Shown here: one piece after another, positions 1 through 5,581 of the stretch | Numbering within the stretch: the stretch's first letter is position 1 | Layout: each line of letters starts with the position of its first letter | Assembly (NCBI GenBank): GCA_007125455.1 | Contig: SLDE01000248.1 | Location: 1-5,667, forward strand | DNA length: 5,667 nt | Reading direction: 5' to 3' | DNA from: Ectothiorhodospiraceae bacterium | Lineage (GTDB): Bacteria; Pseudomonadota; Gammaproteobacteria; Thiohalomonadales; Thiohalomonadaceae | Notes under the pieces: generated by a model | Databases searched by the model: none | What the model was told of the DNA's origin: nothing | Seen by the model: the letters and a program-made list of their open reading frames with translations, nothing else | Program-made: the position numbers and the translations under genes

Positions 1-37
1 AAAGACCGAAGACTACATCACCGGGCGGTATGGTTAA
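1..37 (+). CDS. pstB: PstB C-terminus (phosphate ABC transporter ATPase), 5'-truncated by the window edge
   Basis: Reading codons from base 2 gives KTEDYITGRYG followed by TAA at 35-37. This is the typical C-terminal tail of PstB; the E. coli protein ends in nearly the same residues (TEDYITGRYG), as I recall it. PstB is the cytoplasmic ATP-hydrolysing subunit that powers phosphate import through PstA and PstC with the binding protein PstS. Only 11 residues are visible, so the Walker and signature motifs lie outside the window. The call rests on the tail motif plus the phoU gene directly downstream, the usual neighbour of pstB. The rest of the pst operon is expected to the left. Confidence 0.88.
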   Translation, partial: KTEDYITGRYG

Positions 38-46
38 GACACTCTC

Positions 47-156
47 AACACAGAGGCCACAGAGTCCACGGAGCAAAACCATTCAGGGACAGGCTGGACA
101 AGCGAAATGGTTTTCATCGCACAACAGATTCCCCGTGCCTCTGTGAGCTCTGTGTT
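47..156. repeat. Large imperfect inverted repeat with 9-base CACAGAG units, between pstB and phoU
   Basis: The left arm (47-71) reads AACACAGAG, GC, CACAGAG, TC, CACGG. The right arm (133-156) is its near reverse complement: CCGTG, C, CTCTGTG, AG, CTCTGTGTT. Paired blocks are 47-55 with 148-156 (9 bp), 58-64 with 139-145 (7 bp) and 67-71 with 133-137 (5 bp). The left arm is also a tandem repeat of a 9-base unit: AACACAGAG, GCCACAGAG, TCCACGGAG. The right arm carries two such units in the opposite sense. I recall similar CACAGAG/CTCTGTG repeats as dispersed intergenic elements in environmental proteobacteria, but copy number in this genome cannot be seen here. The element fills the gap in the operon and could act as a processing or attenuation site on the pst-pho transcript. 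Confidence 0.8.
75..114. repeat. Inner perfect 9-bp inverted repeat nested in the larger palindrome
   Basis: AAAACCATT at 75-83 is the exact reverse complement of AATGGTTTT at 106-114, leaving a 22-base loop. The loop contains GGACA twice (87-91 and 96-100), again 9 bases apart, matching the spacing of the units in the outer left arm. The inner stem stacks inside the outer arms and makes one long nested hairpin in RNA or a cruciform in DNA. Confidence 0.75.
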
Positions 157-167
157 AAAGGTTTTTT
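133..167 (+). terminator. Possible weak terminator or attenuator: hairpin right arm followed by a T run
   Basis: The right arm of the large hairpin ends at 156, and a run of six T follows at 162-167 after a short AAAGG spacer. This resembles a Rho-independent terminator at the end of pstB. The stem is interrupted and long, and the T run starts 5 bases after the stem rather than directly, so strong termination is doubtful. A partial stop that lowers phoU-phoBR expression relative to pst is an inference. Confidence 0.25.
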
Positions 168-170
168 AGT

Positions 171-187
171 GGGGACTACCCCAGGAG
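171..187 (+). promoter_or_regulatory. phoU ribosome binding site next to a small GGGG/CCCC hairpin
   Basis: AGGAG at 183-187 is a good Shine-Dalgarno sequence. It lies 7 bases before the ATG at 195 and only 4 before the ATG at 192, which favours 195. Directly upstream, GGGG (171-174), ACTA, CCCC (179-182) can form a tight hairpin ending one base before the Shine-Dalgarno. It could influence ribosome access, but nothing in the sequence proves this. Confidence 0.6.
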
Positions 188-194
188 TTGGATG

Positions 195-914
195 ATGGAC
201 AAGATTAATATCGGACAACATATTTCCCAGCAGTTTAATGTGGAACTGGAAGATATTCGTAACCGTGTGATGTCGATGGGCGGTCTGGTGGAGGAACAGC
301 TGATCGATGCCCTCAGGTCAATGGTCGAGCAGGACAGTGAATTGGCGGAGAACACCTCCAACAATGATTACAAGGTCAATGCGATGGAAGTGGCCATCGA
401 TGAAGAGTGCAGCCGCATCCTCGCACGGCGCCAGCCTACCGCCAGTGACCTGCGCCTGATTGTGGCGGTGATCAAGACCATTACCGATCTGGAGCGCATC
501 GGTGATCAGGCGGCGCGTGTGGCCAGGATGGCGGTCAGTATGAGTGGCGAAGAGATCCGCAAGAGCCAGTATGTCGAGCTGCAGCACCTGGGGGACCATG
601 TGCGTCAAATGCTGCATGAGGCGCTTGATGCCTTTGCCCGTATGGATGTAAACGCTGCACTGAATGTTGCGCGCGAAGACCTCAAGGTGGATAAGGAATA
701 CGAATCCATCATGCGTCAGCTAATTACCTTCATGATGGAAGATCCGCGTACCATCAGCCGCGTATTGAATGTGATGTGGGCGGCGCGCGCGCTGGAGCGC
801 ATCGGCGACCACGCACGCAATATCTGTGAATATGTGATCTATTTCGTTAAGGGCAAGGATGTACGTCACACCAGCCTGGAAGCGATGGAGGAAGAGGTGC
901 GGCGCGAACGCTAG
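195..914 (+). CDS. phoU: PhoU, phosphate signalling adaptor and negative regulator of the Pho regulon
   Basis: This 239-residue cytoplasmic all-helical protein couples the PstSCAB transporter to the PhoR kinase and keeps PhoB inactive when phosphate is plentiful. It has two PhoU three-helix repeats, roughly residues 15-105 and 120-210. Each carries the family's metal-binding signature, visible as ERIGD at 100-104 and again at 201-205, with acidic partners in EVAID (65-69) and around D162/D166. The motif RQPTASDLRL (79-88) is highly typical. Length and alignment match E. coli PhoU (about 241 residues). There are two adjacent ATG codons, at 192 and 195. The second gives the better Shine-Dalgarno spacing and an MD start like the E. 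coli protein, so it is preferred. It lies downstream of pstB and 37 bases before phoB, probably in one operon. Confidence 0.96.
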   Translation: MDKINIGQHISQQFNVELEDIRNRVMSMGGLVEEQLIDALRSMVEQDSELAENTSNNDYKVNAMEVAIDEECSRILARRQPTASDLRLIVAVIKTITDLERIGDQAARVARMAVSMSGEEIRKSQYVELQHLGDHVRQMLHEALDAFARMDVNAALNVAREDLKVDKEYESIMRQLITFMMEDPRTISRVLNVMWAARALERIGDHARNICEYVIYFVKGKDVRHTSLEAMEEEVRRER

Positions 915-951
915 CACCCCGCCTACCCCTGTATCCTGCGAGAGTCTGTCC

Positions 952-1644
952 ATGAGTGTGAAAAGGTTGCTGTTGGTTGAGGATGAAGCCTCTATCCGTG
1001 AAATGATGCGCATGGCGCTGGAGCGTGCCGGTTATGCGATCCAGGAGGCGGAAGACGCCGCCCAGGCCGAACGCATTCTTGCCGATGGCCTGCCGGATCT
1101 GGTGCTGCTGGACTGGATGTTGCCGGGGATCAGTGGTATCGAGCTGGCGCGGCGTATGCGCAAGGACGACTACACCCGCGAGTTGCCGATCATCATGCTT
1201 ACCGCGCGTTCCGAGGAAGACGATCGCATCCGTGGGCTGGAAAGCGGTGCCGATGACTACATCACCAAGCCGTTCTCGCCACGGGAGCTGATCGCCCGCA
1301 TCAAGGCGGTGCTACGCCGTAGCAGCCCGGACACGGAAGAGGGGGTGCTCAAGGTGGATGAGTTGGTGCTTGATAGCAACAGCCATCGGGTCACCGCCCA
1401 GGGTGAGCGGGTAGAGATGGGGCCGACCGAGTTTCGGCTGTTGCAGTTTTTTATGTCCCATCCGGAACGGGTCTATACCCGTTCGCAGCTGCTGGACAGG
1501 GTCTGGAGTCGTGGTAGCTTTGTCGAAGAGCGCACGGTGGATGTACACATCCGCCGCCTGCGTAAGGCGCTAGCCATTGGTGGCTATGATACGATGGTGC
1601 AGACCGTGCGCGGGGCAGGCTATCGCTTTTCTGCGGAAGGCTAA
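952..1644 (+). CDS. phoB: PhoB, phosphate regulon response regulator (OmpR family)
   Basis: This 230-residue transcription factor is phosphorylated by PhoR in low phosphate and then binds pho boxes to activate transcription. The receiver domain (about 3-120) shows the acidic pair E10/D11, phospho-acceptor D54 in LLDWMLPG, T84 in MLTAR and K106 in ITKPFSP. The winged-helix DNA-binding domain (about 130-228) has EMGPTEFRLL, HPERVYTRSQLL, the recognition helix RTVDVHIRRLRKAL (194-207) and the wing TVRGAGYRFS. It aligns along its full length with E. coli PhoB (229 residues). The ATG at 952 is chosen because homologues begin here and GAGAG (940-944) lies 7 bases upstream. An in-frame upstream ATG at 859 lies inside phoU and would add 31 residues with no family counterpart. 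phoR follows after 43 bases. Confidence 0.97.
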   Translation: MSVKRLLLVEDEASIREMMRMALERAGYAIQEAEDAAQAERILADGLPDLVLLDWMLPGISGIELARRMRKDDYTRELPIIMLTARSEEDDRIRGLESGADDYITKPFSPRELIARIKAVLRRSSPDTEEGVLKVDELVLDSNSHRVTAQGERVEMGPTEFRLLQFFMSHPERVYTRSQLLDRVWSRGSFVEERTVDVHIRRLRKALAIGGYDTMVQTVRGAGYRFSAEG

Positions 1645-1675
1645 CCGTTGCCTGCTTGTGCCATGACCTAAGAAA

Positions 1676-1690
1676 AAGGGGCCGTGTTTG
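1676..1690 (+). promoter_or_regulatory. Ribosome binding site that fixes the TTG start of phoR
   Basis: AAGGGG at 1676-1681 sits 6 bases before TTG at 1688-1690. The reading frame is closed upstream by TGA at 1664-1666, and no ATG or GTG occurs in frame between that stop and the TTG. The strong Shine-Dalgarno at ideal spacing therefore supports a TTG start. Confidence 0.7.
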
Positions 1691-2995
1691 CCGAATCCCT
1701 GGCTACGTGAACTACGACGTGTGCTGCTGTGGCTGTTGCTAGCCGCCGTAGTTGGTTTGATCGCCGGTCATCCACTGAGCGCGATCCTGTTGGTGCTGGC
1801 GGTTTATTTCGCCTGGCATCTGCGTTCGATGTATCGCCTTCACCGCTGGCTGGCCCATGGTCACAGCTTCCATCCCCCGGAGGCGAGCGGGATCTGGGGC
1901 GAGGTGCTTGATCAGCTCTATCGCCGCCAGGTGCGCCACCGCCAGCGCAAGCGTCGTCTGAGCGCCTTAATCAAGCGCTTTCAGGCCGCCACCGAGGCGA
2001 TGCCCGATGCCACGGTGATCCTGGATAAATTCGGTGCCATCGAATGGTTTAACGCTGCCGCCGAGCAGCAGCTTGGCCTGCAAGCGGGACGGGATCTTGG
2101 GCAGCGGCTGATCAACCTGATCCGCCAGCCGGAATTTCGCGAGTTTCTGGAAGTGGCCTCCCCACCTGAACCGCTGCGCATGGTCGCCCCGGCCGATCCG
2201 GGCATGACCTTAAGCGTGCGCGTGGTGCCCTATGGCCTCAATCAACGCCTGCTGATCGCCCGTGATATCACCGAGCAACTGCGGGTAGAGACCATGCGTC
2301 GCGACTTTGTTGCCAATGTCTCCCACGAGTTGCGTACCCCGCTGACCGTGGTCAACGGCTTTCTGGAGACGCTTAACGACGACGAAGAGGCCGACTACCC
2401 CCCCCACCTGGCCCGTTCACTGGAATTGATGCAGAACCAGACCCTGCGGATGCAGCACCTCGTGGAGGATCTTCTACTGCTCTCGCGCCTGGAGAACGAT
2501 CGCAAGGCACCGCCCCATGAGTGTGTCAGCGTATCGGCGATGTTAGCGATGATCGAAGAGGCGGTCACGCCGCTGGTGGAGCAAAAGCATCAGCAACTGA
2601 GCATCGCCGCCGAGCCGGGGCTTTGCCTGTATGGCGCGGAGAAGGAGCTTTACAGCGTGTTCTCCAACCTGATCACCAATGCCGTGCGCTACACCCAGGA
2701 CGGGGGGCGCATCGAGGTGCGCTGGTATCACGACGAAAAGGGCAGCCACTTTGACGTGCAGGACAATGGCCCGGGGATCGCCCCACACCATATGCCACGG
2801 CTGACCGAGCGTTTCTATCGGGTCGATAGCGGACGATCGCGTGATGTGGGTGGCACCGGCCTTGGCCTGGCCATCGTCAAACATGTGCTCAGCCGCCACC
2901 AGGGTCAACTGCGTATCAGCAGCACCCTCAACATGGGCAGCCGTTTTATGTGCGACTTCCCCAACGACCAGACCGAATTGCCCCCCTCCAGTTAG
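1688..2995 (+). CDS. phoR: PhoR, phosphate regulon sensor histidine kinase
   Basis: This 435-residue inner-membrane kinase phosphorylates PhoB when phosphate is scarce and dephosphorylates it otherwise. Two hydrophobic segments at the N-terminus (about 12-27 and 30-45) form a short hairpin in the membrane with almost no periplasmic part, as in E. coli PhoR. This suggests it senses PstSCAB-PhoU rather than a ligand. A basic linker (79-97) leads to a PAS domain (about 98-195). The dimerisation domain has phospho-acceptor H213 in NVSHELRTPLTV. The ATPase domain shows the N box (N327, N331 in NLITNAVRYT), G1 DNGPG (359-363), F box LTERFYRVD (372-380) and G2 GGTGLGLA (388-395). Length is close to the usual 431 or so. 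It starts with TTG. No strong terminator follows, only a 4-bp GCGT/ACGC hairpin (2996-3007) then CTCCCTTTT. Confidence 0.96.
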   Translation: MPNPWLRELRRVLLWLLLAAVVGLIAGHPLSAILLVLAVYFAWHLRSMYRLHRWLAHGHSFHPPEASGIWGEVLDQLYRRQVRHRQRKRRLSALIKRFQAATEAMPDATVILDKFGAIEWFNAAAEQQLGLQAGRDLGQRLINLIRQPEFREFLEVASPPEPLRMVAPADPGMTLSVRVVPYGLNQRLLIARDITEQLRVETMRRDFVANVSHELRTPLTVVNGFLETLNDDEEADYPPHLARSLELMQNQTLRMQHLVEDLLLLSRLENDRKAPPHECVSVSAMLAMIEEAVTPLVEQKHQQLSIAAEPGLCLYGAEKELYSVFSNLITNAVRYTQDGGRIEVRWYHDEKGSHFDVQDNGPGIAPHHMPRLTERFYRVDSGRSRDVGGTGLGLAIVKHVLSRHQGQLRISSTLNMGSRFMCDFPNDQTELPPSS

Positions 2996-3140
2996 GCGTA
3001 ATGACGCTCCCTTTTACCTCGCGCCTCGCACACTCGGGCTTCACCTATAGCCAAGTCTTCTCGGGGGCGAGTGCGTAACAAAACACGATGAATTTGCCTC
3101 GCATCACAAAACGTTAACATTCCCTTGCTATAACGGTGGC
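2996..3140. other. phoR to pyruvate-kinase-like gene intergenic region with small hairpins
   Basis: This 145-base gap holds no gene. Three weak structures are visible: GCGT/ACGC (2996-2999 with 3004-3007) followed by CTCCCTTTT; GGCT/AGCC (3037-3040 with 3049-3052) nested inside an imperfect CACTCG/CGAGTG stem (3031-3036 with 3068-3073); and a competing CTCG/CGAG hairpin (3060-3063 with 3068-3071). None is followed by a proper T run. The right part (3076-3134) is AT-rich, contains ACAAAAC twice (3078-3084 and 3106-3112), and GCCTCGCA occurs at 3023-3030 and 3096-3103. This suggests the promoter of the next gene lies here. Confidence 0.55.
3126..3134 (+). promoter_or_regulatory. Candidate extended -10 promoter of the pyruvate-kinase-like gene
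   Basis: TGC followed by TATAAC (3129-3134) fits the extended -10 pattern TGn-TATAAT with one mismatch. No -35 hexamer is recognisable at 16-18 bases upstream, which is tolerated for extended -10 promoters. Standard spacing would place the transcription start at base 3141, the A of the start codon. There is no convincing Shine-Dalgarno between the -10 and the ATG; only GGTGG ends one base before it. Confidence 0.45.
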
Positions 3141-5009
3141 ATGGAACAGTTAGACAATACCTCTCCCTTACAAGCCCTGCTCAATGAGTTGCTGTCATTG
3201 CGCTGGCAACTGGTGATGCGTGCCGGTAACCGCTTGGAACACTATCCCGCCGCGGCGGGCCAGCATAGTGCCAGCGCCTGCAACCTTGCCCACTATCTTG
3301 CCCTGCGCGAGGAGGATCGGCGCGATCTGCAGCGTGAGCTTGCCTCGCTAGGGCTCTCATCGTTGGGGCGCTGCGAACCCCATGTGATGGCCAATATCGA
3401 TGCCGTTATTCGCATGCTGATGCTCGCCACCGGTGAGTCGATGAAGATGACCATGGCCAATGCCTGCCCGATCCCGGATTTTGCCGAGGGCAGTCATATC
3501 CTCAAGGCGAACACCAGGGCACTGTTTGGCCCGGCATCTCGCGAGCGGGAAACGCGCATCATGGTGACCCTGCCAGCGGAGGCTGCCTACGATGAGACCG
3601 TGATCCCGGCGCTGTTGGAGCGGGGCACCGATTGCGTACGGATCAATTGTGCCCATGACAATGCGACTGTCTGGACGGCGCTGGTCAACCGTGTACGCCA
3701 GGCAAGCCATGATGCCAAACGCCCTTGTCGTATCCTGATGGATCTGGCTGGGCACAAGGTGCGCACCGGTGAGGTGGCCAGCCGTCCGGCGGTGCTACAT
3801 CTGAAGGTGTCGCGCAATGCCTATGGTCAGGTGCAGAGCCCAGCGCGGTTGCAGTTGATCCCGCAGGGTTCACCCTTTGTGTTTCCCGAGCAGGCGGGTG
3901 TGAAGCGCCTGGAACTACCGGAGCACTGGTTTAAGGAGCTGCGTCAGTGGGACAGCCTGTCGTTTACCGATACCCGCGATAAGCCGCGCCACATCGAGTT
4001 GATCGGCAAGGATGCCTACGGTGGCTGGGAGGGGATCTGCTCTCAGGCAGCATGGCTGGGGGCCGAATGCATCATCACTCGCCACCGTACCGGTACCGAA
4101 CCGCTGGTGCTGGGGGCCTTGGGCCGTGAGAGCCTGCCGTTTCAGCCACAGGATATTCGGGTCGCCAAGGGCGATCCGCTATTACTGGGCAGTGGCGATG
4201 AGCCGGGTAGGGAGGCGCGCTATGGCGAGGATGGTGAGTTGTTGGAGGCAGCACGTATTGGCTGCACCATGGCGCCGATCCTTGCCCATGCCCAGCCGGG
4301 GGACGCGGTATGGATCGACGATGGCAAGATCGGCTGCGTGGTAGAGCGTAATGCGGTGGAGGGTTTGTGGCTGCGCGTAACCCACGCCCCGCCCCACGGG
4401 GCGAAGATCAAGGCGGATAAGGGGATCAATTTCCCCGATACCTCCCTGGGCCTGCCCCCGCTGAGCGACAAGGATATGATGGATCTGGACTTTGTTTGCC
4501 TGCACGCCGATATGGTGGGATTTTCCTTTGTCGAGTCCGATCAGGACATGCAAGCGCTGGCCGCTGAGTTGGTGCGCCGTGGTGCCGCTGAGCTACCGAT
4601 CATCGCCAAGATCGAGACCCCGCGTGCGGTGCGCAAGTTGCCGGAGATCCTGCTCGGTAGCATCAGCCAGCGTCGACTCGGGATCATGATCGCCCGCGGC
4701 GACCTGGCGGTCGAGCTGGGCAGCGTACGCATGGCCGAGATCCAGGAGGAGATCCTGTGGTTGTGCGAGGCGGCCCATGTGCCAGTGATCTGGGCGACCC
4801 AGGTACTCGAATCGATCGCCAAGAAAGGGGTGCGCTCCCGCCCAGAGTTCACCGACGCGGCGATGGGTGTGCGCGCCGAGTGTGTGATGCTCAACAAGGG
4901 GCCCTATGTGCTGGATGCGGTGGAGGCGCTGGACAAGGTGCTGGCGAAGATGCAGGACCACCAACGCAAGAAGGTCTCGCGGATGCGCGCCCTGCACCTG
5001 GACTGGTAG
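3141..5009 (+). CDS. Pyruvate-kinase-related protein with extra N-terminal and inserted domains, lacking the C-terminal domain
   Basis: This 622-residue cytosolic protein is homologous to pyruvate kinase (phosphoenolpyruvate + ADP to pyruvate + ATP) but built differently. Residues 1-130 are an extra, mostly helical region with NLAHYLALREEDRRDLQREL (48-67) and LGLSSLGR. The catalytic A domain starts near 138; RIN (167-169) and DLAGHKVRTGE (201-211) match the family motifs ARxNxSHG and DxxGPxIRTG. An insertion of about 125 residues (211-338) precedes the B domain (about 339-426, GDAVWIDDGKIG at 387-398). The A domain resumes at KGINFPDTSLGLPPLSDKD. Catalytic counterparts are present: K490 and E492 (IIAKIET), D521 (ARGDL), T553 (WATQVLES). 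The usual MLSGETA segment is replaced by MLNKGPY (583-589), and the allosteric C domain is missing. Ordinary pyruvate kinases have about 470-480 residues. I recall similar long proteins annotated as pyruvate kinase in proteobacteria and plants. Activity is plausible but unproven. Confidence 0.85.
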   Translation: MEQLDNTSPLQALLNELLSLRWQLVMRAGNRLEHYPAAAGQHSASACNLAHYLALREEDRRDLQRELASLGLSSLGRCEPHVMANIDAVIRMLMLATGESMKMTMANACPIPDFAEGSHILKANTRALFGPASRERETRIMVTLPAEAAYDETVIPALLERGTDCVRINCAHDNATVWTALVNRVRQASHDAKRPCRILMDLAGHKVRTGEVASRPAVLHLKVSRNAYGQVQSPARLQLIPQGSPFVFPEQAGVKRLELPEHWFKELRQWDSLSFTDTRDKPRHIELIGKDAYGGWEGICSQAAWLGAECIITRHRTGTEPLVLGALGRESLPFQPQDIRVAKGDPLLLGSGDEPGREARYGEDGELLEAARIGCTMAPILAHAQPGDAVWIDDGKIGCVVERNAVEGLWLRVTHAPPHGAKIKADKGINFPDTSLGLPPLSDKDMMDLDFVCLHADMVGFSFVESDQDMQALAAELVRRGAAELPIIAKIETPRAVRKLPEILLGSISQRRLGIMIARGDLAVELGSVRMAEIQEEILWLCEAAHVPVIWATQVLESIAKKGVRSRPEFTDAAMGVRAECVMLNKGPYVLDAVEALDKVLAKMQDHQRKKVSRMRALHLDW

Positions 5010-5011
5010 GG

Positions 5012-5581
5012 CTATTTGGCCCGTTCGCGCCAGTACTGCGCCCGCTGCGGATCGCGCCGACTGTCGATCTCGCCACTCTCATAGACCCGTGCCAGCGTCT
5101 CAACCGCCTGGGGATAGCCCTGTTGTGCGGAGGACTCCCAGAGCTGAAACCCGCGCTCAATGTTGCGCGGCGTTCCGCTGCCGATGATATAGAGGTGGCC
5201 GAGGTTGAATTGTGCGGCGGCGTGGCCCTGGTTGGCGGCGAGTGTCCACCACTGATGGGCCTCACGATTACTGCGAAATACCGACATCCCCTCGAAGAAG
5301 ATCAGCCCCAGGTTGTACTGTGCATCGGCCATGCCCTGGTGGGCGGCGGCGTGGAAGAGCTCACGGGCATAGACCAGATTGCGCTCCACACCCAGCCCAT
5401 TCATGAACAGCAGGCCGATGTTGTATTGGGCCTTCGCATCACCGCCCTCTGCGAGCGGCTTCCACAGCTCGAAGGCCTGGCTGTAGTTGCCGGCATGAAA
5501 GGCCGCCAGCCCCTCATCCAACGGGTTGGCCCAAGCCGAGCCGCCCAGCAGCAGTAGCAATCCAAACAGGTATCTTTTCAT
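5012..5581 (-). CDS. Exported SEL1-repeat (TPR-like) protein
   Basis: This 189-residue protein starts with a clear Sec signal peptide: MKRY, a leucine-rich core (5-12), then SAWA at 15-18 with likely signal peptidase I cleavage after A18. The mature part is a chain of SEL1-like repeats of about 36 residues: a partial one at 22-47, then about 48-83, 84-119, 120-155 and 156-188. Recurring features are AQYNIGLLF / AQYNLGLIF / AQFNLGHLY and the closing AAxQG. SEL1 repeats form alpha-alpha superhelices that bind proteins, so a periplasmic scaffold or adaptor role is likely, but the partner is unknown. GAGGG (5590-5594 on the plus strand as CCCTC) lies 8 bases before the ATG and supports the start. 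The gene converges on the pyruvate-kinase-like gene with 2 bases between stop codons. Confidence 0.9.
   Translation of the reverse strand: MKRYLFGLLLLLGGSAWANPLDEGLAAFHAGNYSQAFELWKPLAEGGDAKAQYNIGLLFMNGLGVERNLVYARELFHAAAHQGMADAQYNLGLIFFEGMSVFRSNREAHQWWTLAANQGHAAAQFNLGHLYIIGSGTPRNIERGFQLWESSAQQGYPQAVETLARVYESGEIDSRRDPQRAQYWRERAK

Noticed and set aside
859..951. 31-residue N-terminal extension of PhoB from an upstream in-frame ATG
   Set aside because: The extension overlaps the end of phoU, has no counterpart in PhoB proteins, and the ATG at 952 has a plausible Shine-Dalgarno and matches the family start.
929..952. Pho-box-like CTGTATC and CTGTCCA upstream of phoB
   Set aside because: The two half-sites start 17 bases apart, which does not fit the 11-base repeat of pho boxes, and each has mismatches.
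2543..2908. 121-codon minus-strand open frame opposite phoR
   Set aside because: It lies entirely antisense to the conserved kinase ATPase domain and shows no family features.
2996..3015. Possible phoR terminator (GCGT/ACGC hairpin then CTCCCTTTT)
   Set aside because: A 4-bp stem with an interrupted T run is too weak to call a terminator; it is described only within the intergenic entry.
4593..4997. 134-codon minus-strand open frame opposite the pyruvate-kinase-like gene
   Set aside because: It mirrors codon structure of the conserved catalytic region, has no recognisable motif and no good ribosome binding site noted. Treated as a GC-driven shadow.
4757..5557. 266-codon plus-strand open frame spanning the gene junction
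   Set aside because: It is out of frame with the pyruvate-kinase-like gene and antisense to the SEL1-repeat gene. Its translation has no recognisable domain, while both overlapped genes are clear.
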